Position numbers and translations under genes: made by a program. A stretch of DNA of 7,957 nucleotides. Origin: an uncultured Eubacteriales bacterium (lineage in GTDB: Bacteria > Bacillota > Clostridia > Oscillospirales > Acutalibacteraceae). A model generated the notes under the pieces. It made no database searches. It saw nothing but the letters and a program-made list of their open reading frames with translations, and was not told the origin of the DNA. Of this stretch, positions 7,227 through 7,957 are shown piece by piece. Numbering within the stretch: the stretch's first letter is position 1; every line of letters starts with the position of its first letter. The stretch covers positions 1 to 7,957 of the forward strand of contig ONPH01000050.1 in assembly GCA_900319655.1 (NCBI GenBank), in the 5' to 3' direction.

Positions 7227-7262
7227 TAGACAAGCGATGGCTAAAAAGCTGTCGCTTGTTTG
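7227..7262. terminator. Hairpin spanning the transposase stop codon
   Basis: ACAAGCGATGGCT (7230-7242) and AGCTGTCGCTTGT (7247-7259) form a stem around an AAAA loop. On plus-strand RNA the stem is continuous through G.U pairs and extends to 7227/7262. On minus-strand RNA two positions become mismatches, leaving 8 + 3 pairs. The transposase stop (7243-7241) sits at the loop edge. It could end transposase transcription or block read-through from outside. Confidence 0.5.
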
Positions 7263-7957
7263 ATATTATCAAGTTGTTTGTAAGAAAACATATGAAGAAT
7301 ACGATTGCGAAATCTATTGAAATTCTGATAACCGTAAGCGTTTCGTTTAAGAACTTTGATTTTGTTATTACAACCTTCTGTAAAGCCGTTAGTAACAGGA
7401 GTTGAGAAAGAATTAAGAATACCGGTCATCCAATTAATCATTGTTTCAGCACATTTTTTAAACCTTGGTAATCCACAGTCTAAAGCAGAGTCTACCCACT
7501 CTGACATAGTTTCCTTAGCAGAATCTCTGTCGTCACAGTCTAGTATTTTCAGGAATTCTTCTTTGTAAAAGTGAGCGGTTGATAAAGCCGGAGAAACATA
7601 GAGCATAATATTCACCTGTTGCTTTTGTTCGTCAGTTAATTTGTCAAAGCGTTTCATTAAGAGAAAGCGAGATTTTTTAAAATACCTACGATATTCTTTA
7701 TGTAAATTGTTTTGTACTTCTTTTCTGACGGCATCAAAAGCCCAGAAAACTTGCCGTATCCAGTGATATTTATCAACAACCTGTTCAGCTTTTCTGAACA
7801 GCTTAGAGGCAAGGGAGGAATACGGCTTCCACATATCGCTGACAAAGGTTTTAACTCTTTCACGTTCAGAACGATTGAAGTTTAGAAAATACTTAGTTAA
7901 GTAGCTTTCGTATCTTTTAGGAATAATATCAAGAACAACCTTGTTAACAGGATCGGT
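7241..7957 (-). CDS. ISL3-family transposase, C-terminal part
   Basis: The frame is open from the right edge (first visible residues TDPVNKVV) to the stop at 7243-7241, giving 238 residues of a protein usually about 400 or more residues long. It belongs to the DDE_Tnp_ISL3 family, which cuts and joins DNA at the element's ends. Visible marks are SDMWKPY (about residue 44), fitting the second catalytic Asp; AEQVVDKYHWIRQVFWAFDAVR, the typical segment that follows it; and NGFTEGCNNKIKVLKRNAYG near the C-terminus, holding the catalytic Glu, followed by NFNRFRNRIL. The first Asp and the N-terminal zinc-finger/HTH region lie outside the window. No stop or frameshift interrupts the visible part, so an intact enzyme is possible. 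It is convergent with the surface-protein genes and belongs to the insertion sequence, not to their operon. Confidence 0.93.
   Translation of the reverse strand, partial: TDPVNKVVLDIIPKRYESYLTKYFLNFNRSERERVKTFVSDMWKPYSSLASKLFRKAEQVVDKYHWIRQVFWAFDAVRKEVQNNLHKEYRRYFKKSRFLLMKRFDKLTDEQKQQVNIMLYVSPALSTAHFYKEEFLKILDCDDRDSAKETMSEWVDSALDCGLPRFKKCAETMINWMTGILNSFSTPVTNGFTEGCNNKIKVLKRNAYGYQNFNRFRNRILHMFSYKQLDNIKQATAF

Larger units (their letters stand above)
7176..7957 (-). mobile_element. ISL3-family insertion sequence, partial (transposase 3' end side)
   Basis: The boundary is placed at GGCTCTGTGTCAATAGTTGG (starting 7176), which has the GGCTCT..GTCAA form I associate with ISL3-family inverted repeats. 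It lies 65 bases beyond the transposase stop. The other end and the matching repeat are outside the window, so the exact terminus and target duplication cannot be confirmed. If the boundary is right, the flanking eight bases are ATAAAGGG (7168-7175). The transposase inside is uninterrupted as far as visible. Confidence 0.8.

Noticed and set aside
7657..7863. Second minus-strand frame overlapping the transposase, suggesting a frameshift or split gene
   Set aside because: The main transposase frame itself runs unbroken from the right edge through the DMW and NGF.EG motifs. The second frame is a shadow.

Overview
The window looks like the chromosome of a gut-type member of the Clostridia, probably Oscillospiraceae and Ruminococcus-like. 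This is inferred from style, not from a phylogenetic marker: strong AAGGAGG-type ribosome binding sites, very large secreted beta-rich surface proteins, a BspA-like leucine-rich repeat next to Big_2 (Ig-like) domains, a Thr/Glu/Pro 'TEP' linker, and an ISL3-family insertion sequence. No rRNA, tRNA, CRISPR array or phage gene was seen.

Layout. Positions 1-4442 (+) are the 3' part of one giant surface protein gene. The frame is open to the left edge, so the true start lies outside. Eleven bases after its stop, behind a near-perfect Shine-Dalgarno, is a 50-codon gene (4454-4606, +). It is followed two bases later by a 532-residue secreted LRR / linker / Big_2 protein (4609-6207, +). After an 83-base gap holding two hairpins comes a 237-residue secreted protein made almost only of Big_2-like domains (6291-7004, +). 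Positions 7005-7175 appear non-coding and carry a short repeated motif. From about 7176 to the right edge is one end of an ISL3-type insertion sequence, whose transposase (minus strand, 7241-7957) is cut by the window edge.

How it fits together. The first three plus-strand genes are spaced like one transcription unit, with the small gene apparently coupled to the LRR gene. The Big-only gene may be co-transcribed but sits behind possible attenuator hairpins. All products except the 50-residue peptide are exported or presumed exported, so this reads as a cell-surface/adhesion locus. The most unusual item is the 50-residue peptide with a Y..P...E....DVL..S core. It resembles small uncharacterised peptides I recall beside surface proteins in related bacteria. 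The Big-only protein is a recognisable paralogue of the C-terminus of its upstream neighbour.
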